Of a stretch of 64,000 nucleotides of DNA, positions 63,421 to 64,000 are shown in pieces. The translations under genes were made by a program, and so were the position numbers. The DNA lies in assembly GCA_963773465.1 (NCBI GenBank), contig CAVZBF010000002.1, positions 806,001 through 870,000 on the forward strand. Direction: 5' to 3'. The first letter of the stretch is position 1, and every line of letters begins with the position of its first letter. The notes under the pieces were generated by a model, which was given only the letters and a program-made list of their open reading frames with translations, was not told the DNA's origin and searched no databases. This DNA comes from VBAS01 sp963773465 (lineage in GTDB: Bacteria > Bacteroidota > Bacteroidia > Chitinophagales > Chitinophagaceae).

Positions 63421-64000
63421 TTCACACAATTCGGTGCGCAAGCTATCATTTTTACATTAGGATCTTTCAAATGTGCATAGGAGATACGATTTATTTTGTC
63501 TTTGGCAGTATATAGGATGATCCAATCATCTTGCTGTATCACTTTTGCTTCAATGCTCACCGGTTCTGCAACGACATCCTGAACAGCTTCATTCATCTTT
63601 TCCCCATTTGCCCCAACAATCAGATAGTAATTACTTTCACCTTTCTCATTTTGCACATGTAAAACGGGTGGAATACCACCAAGAATACATCTTATAGCGC
63701 AATCACGATGTACTTTACCTTCACCAGGTTTCATTACACCGAAATAACATTTGGGATCGATGATCTCCCCACGGATAGTTTGCGTTCCAAGGTCTTTTTG
63801 TTGCAATTGAACAGTCGATGCAGCACCAATATTCACGATCGGATTATCATTCCTGTCAATTTGCAGTAGAATTTTTCCATCTCCATAGATCAATGTTCCT
63901 TTCAGCGTCACTTCTTTTCCATTCAATAAAATTCCTTTTTCTTTTTCCAATTCCATGATGGCAGTTTCGGCGCCTTGCTTTCCATATCCAACCATTGGCA
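63417..64000 (-). CDS. Conserved protein with DPKCYFGVMKPG motif, partial
   Basis: The minus frame is open to the window edge; an ATG at 63995 is available but Pro and more sense codons precede it, so the 5' end probably lies outside. The visible 194 residues contain GEIIDPKCYFGVMKPGEGKV and HRDCAIRCILGGIPPVLHV, a distinctive Cys/His pattern (C, then H..C...C) shared by a family found beside Rieske-type or oxidoreductase proteins in Bacteroidota as I recall. A late IACAPNCVK adds two cysteines. Metal or haem binding is suspected. The FMN reductase follows with a 4-bp overlap. Confidence 0.7.
   Translation of the reverse strand, partial: PMVGYGKQGAETAIMELEKEKGILLNGKEVTLKGTLIYGDGKILLQIDRNDNPIVNIGAASTVQLQQKDLGTQTIRGEIIDPKCYFGVMKPGEGKVHRDCAIRCILGGIPPVLHVQNEKGESNYYLIVGANGEKMNEAVQDVVAEPVSIEAKVIQQDDWIILYTAKDKINRISYAHLKDPNVKMIACAPNCVK

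Noticed and set aside
1..64000. CRISPR array
   Set aside because: No set of regularly spaced identical repeats with unique spacers was seen. The only direct repeats are the 118-bp pair and the 26-bp imperfect pair.

Overview
The window looks like a piece of a Bacteroidota chromosome, most likely the Chitinophagaceae/Sphingobacteriia side. It is AT-rich, most starts lack a strong Shine-Dalgarno sequence, short GC-palindromes of the type seen between genes in this phylum occur (58123-58140, 60558-60669), and the protein families (YHS-domain exported proteins, SMP-30-like lactonase, UpxY/NusG paralog, S74 fibres) fit. The placement is inferred from composition and families only.

The core, about 3.8-33.1 kb, is one leftward gene train for an extracellular contractile injection system (eCIS; Afp/PVC-like phage-tail device). 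In transcription order: NusG-type antiterminator, sheath, tube, zinc-ribbon gp26-like baseplate protein, a disordered 254-aa protein, DUF4255/Afp16-type terminator, AAA+ ATPase (Afp15-type), an 87-aa protein, a DUF4157 effector, a 206-aa partner, a YkgJ-type cysteine-cluster protein, a dead second DUF4157 effector with a broken small partner, tube-initiator, LysM protein, hub, spike, PAAR-like tip, gp25, two baseplate-J-type proteins, a tail protein I-like protein, a DUF6519 protein and a three-domain glycosyltransferase. Most junctions overlap by 1-14 bp, implying coupled translation. I see no conventional tape-measure gene.

At 33.8-51.4 kb, upstream on the same strand, lies a second leftward train of five large genes: a 1976-aa protein with two LamG domains, a 949-aa fibre with a C-terminal S74 chaperone, a ComEC-like metallo-beta-lactamase-fold protein, a 1637-aa protein that looks like DUF6603, and a 638-aa unknown. 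An M15 peptidase gene sits just before it. This block is bracketed by two related sequences (33596-33709 and 52911-53020), each carrying a tRNA 3'-end-like T-arm; the right one still has a terminator behind it. This suggests an old tRNA-targeted insertion. The block is the best candidate for a poorly described receptor/cargo module linked to the eCIS.

The flanks are ordinary chromosome with heavy decay. On the left are a cupin protein, an FG-GAP-like remnant and a frameshifted molybdenum hydroxylase pair. On the right are an NhaD-type antiporter, a histidine kinase/response regulator pair, an L,D-transpeptidase remnant, two YHS proteins, a GlcG/HbpS-like protein, a frameshifted SMP-30-type lactonase and SDR, a uridine-kinase-like NTPase, an alpha/beta hydrolase, an FMN reductase and a truncated conserved protein. 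The many indels in flank genes contrast with intact 5-6 kb reading frames in the eCIS region. That argues for real gene decay rather than uniformly poor sequence, but it needs read-level checking.
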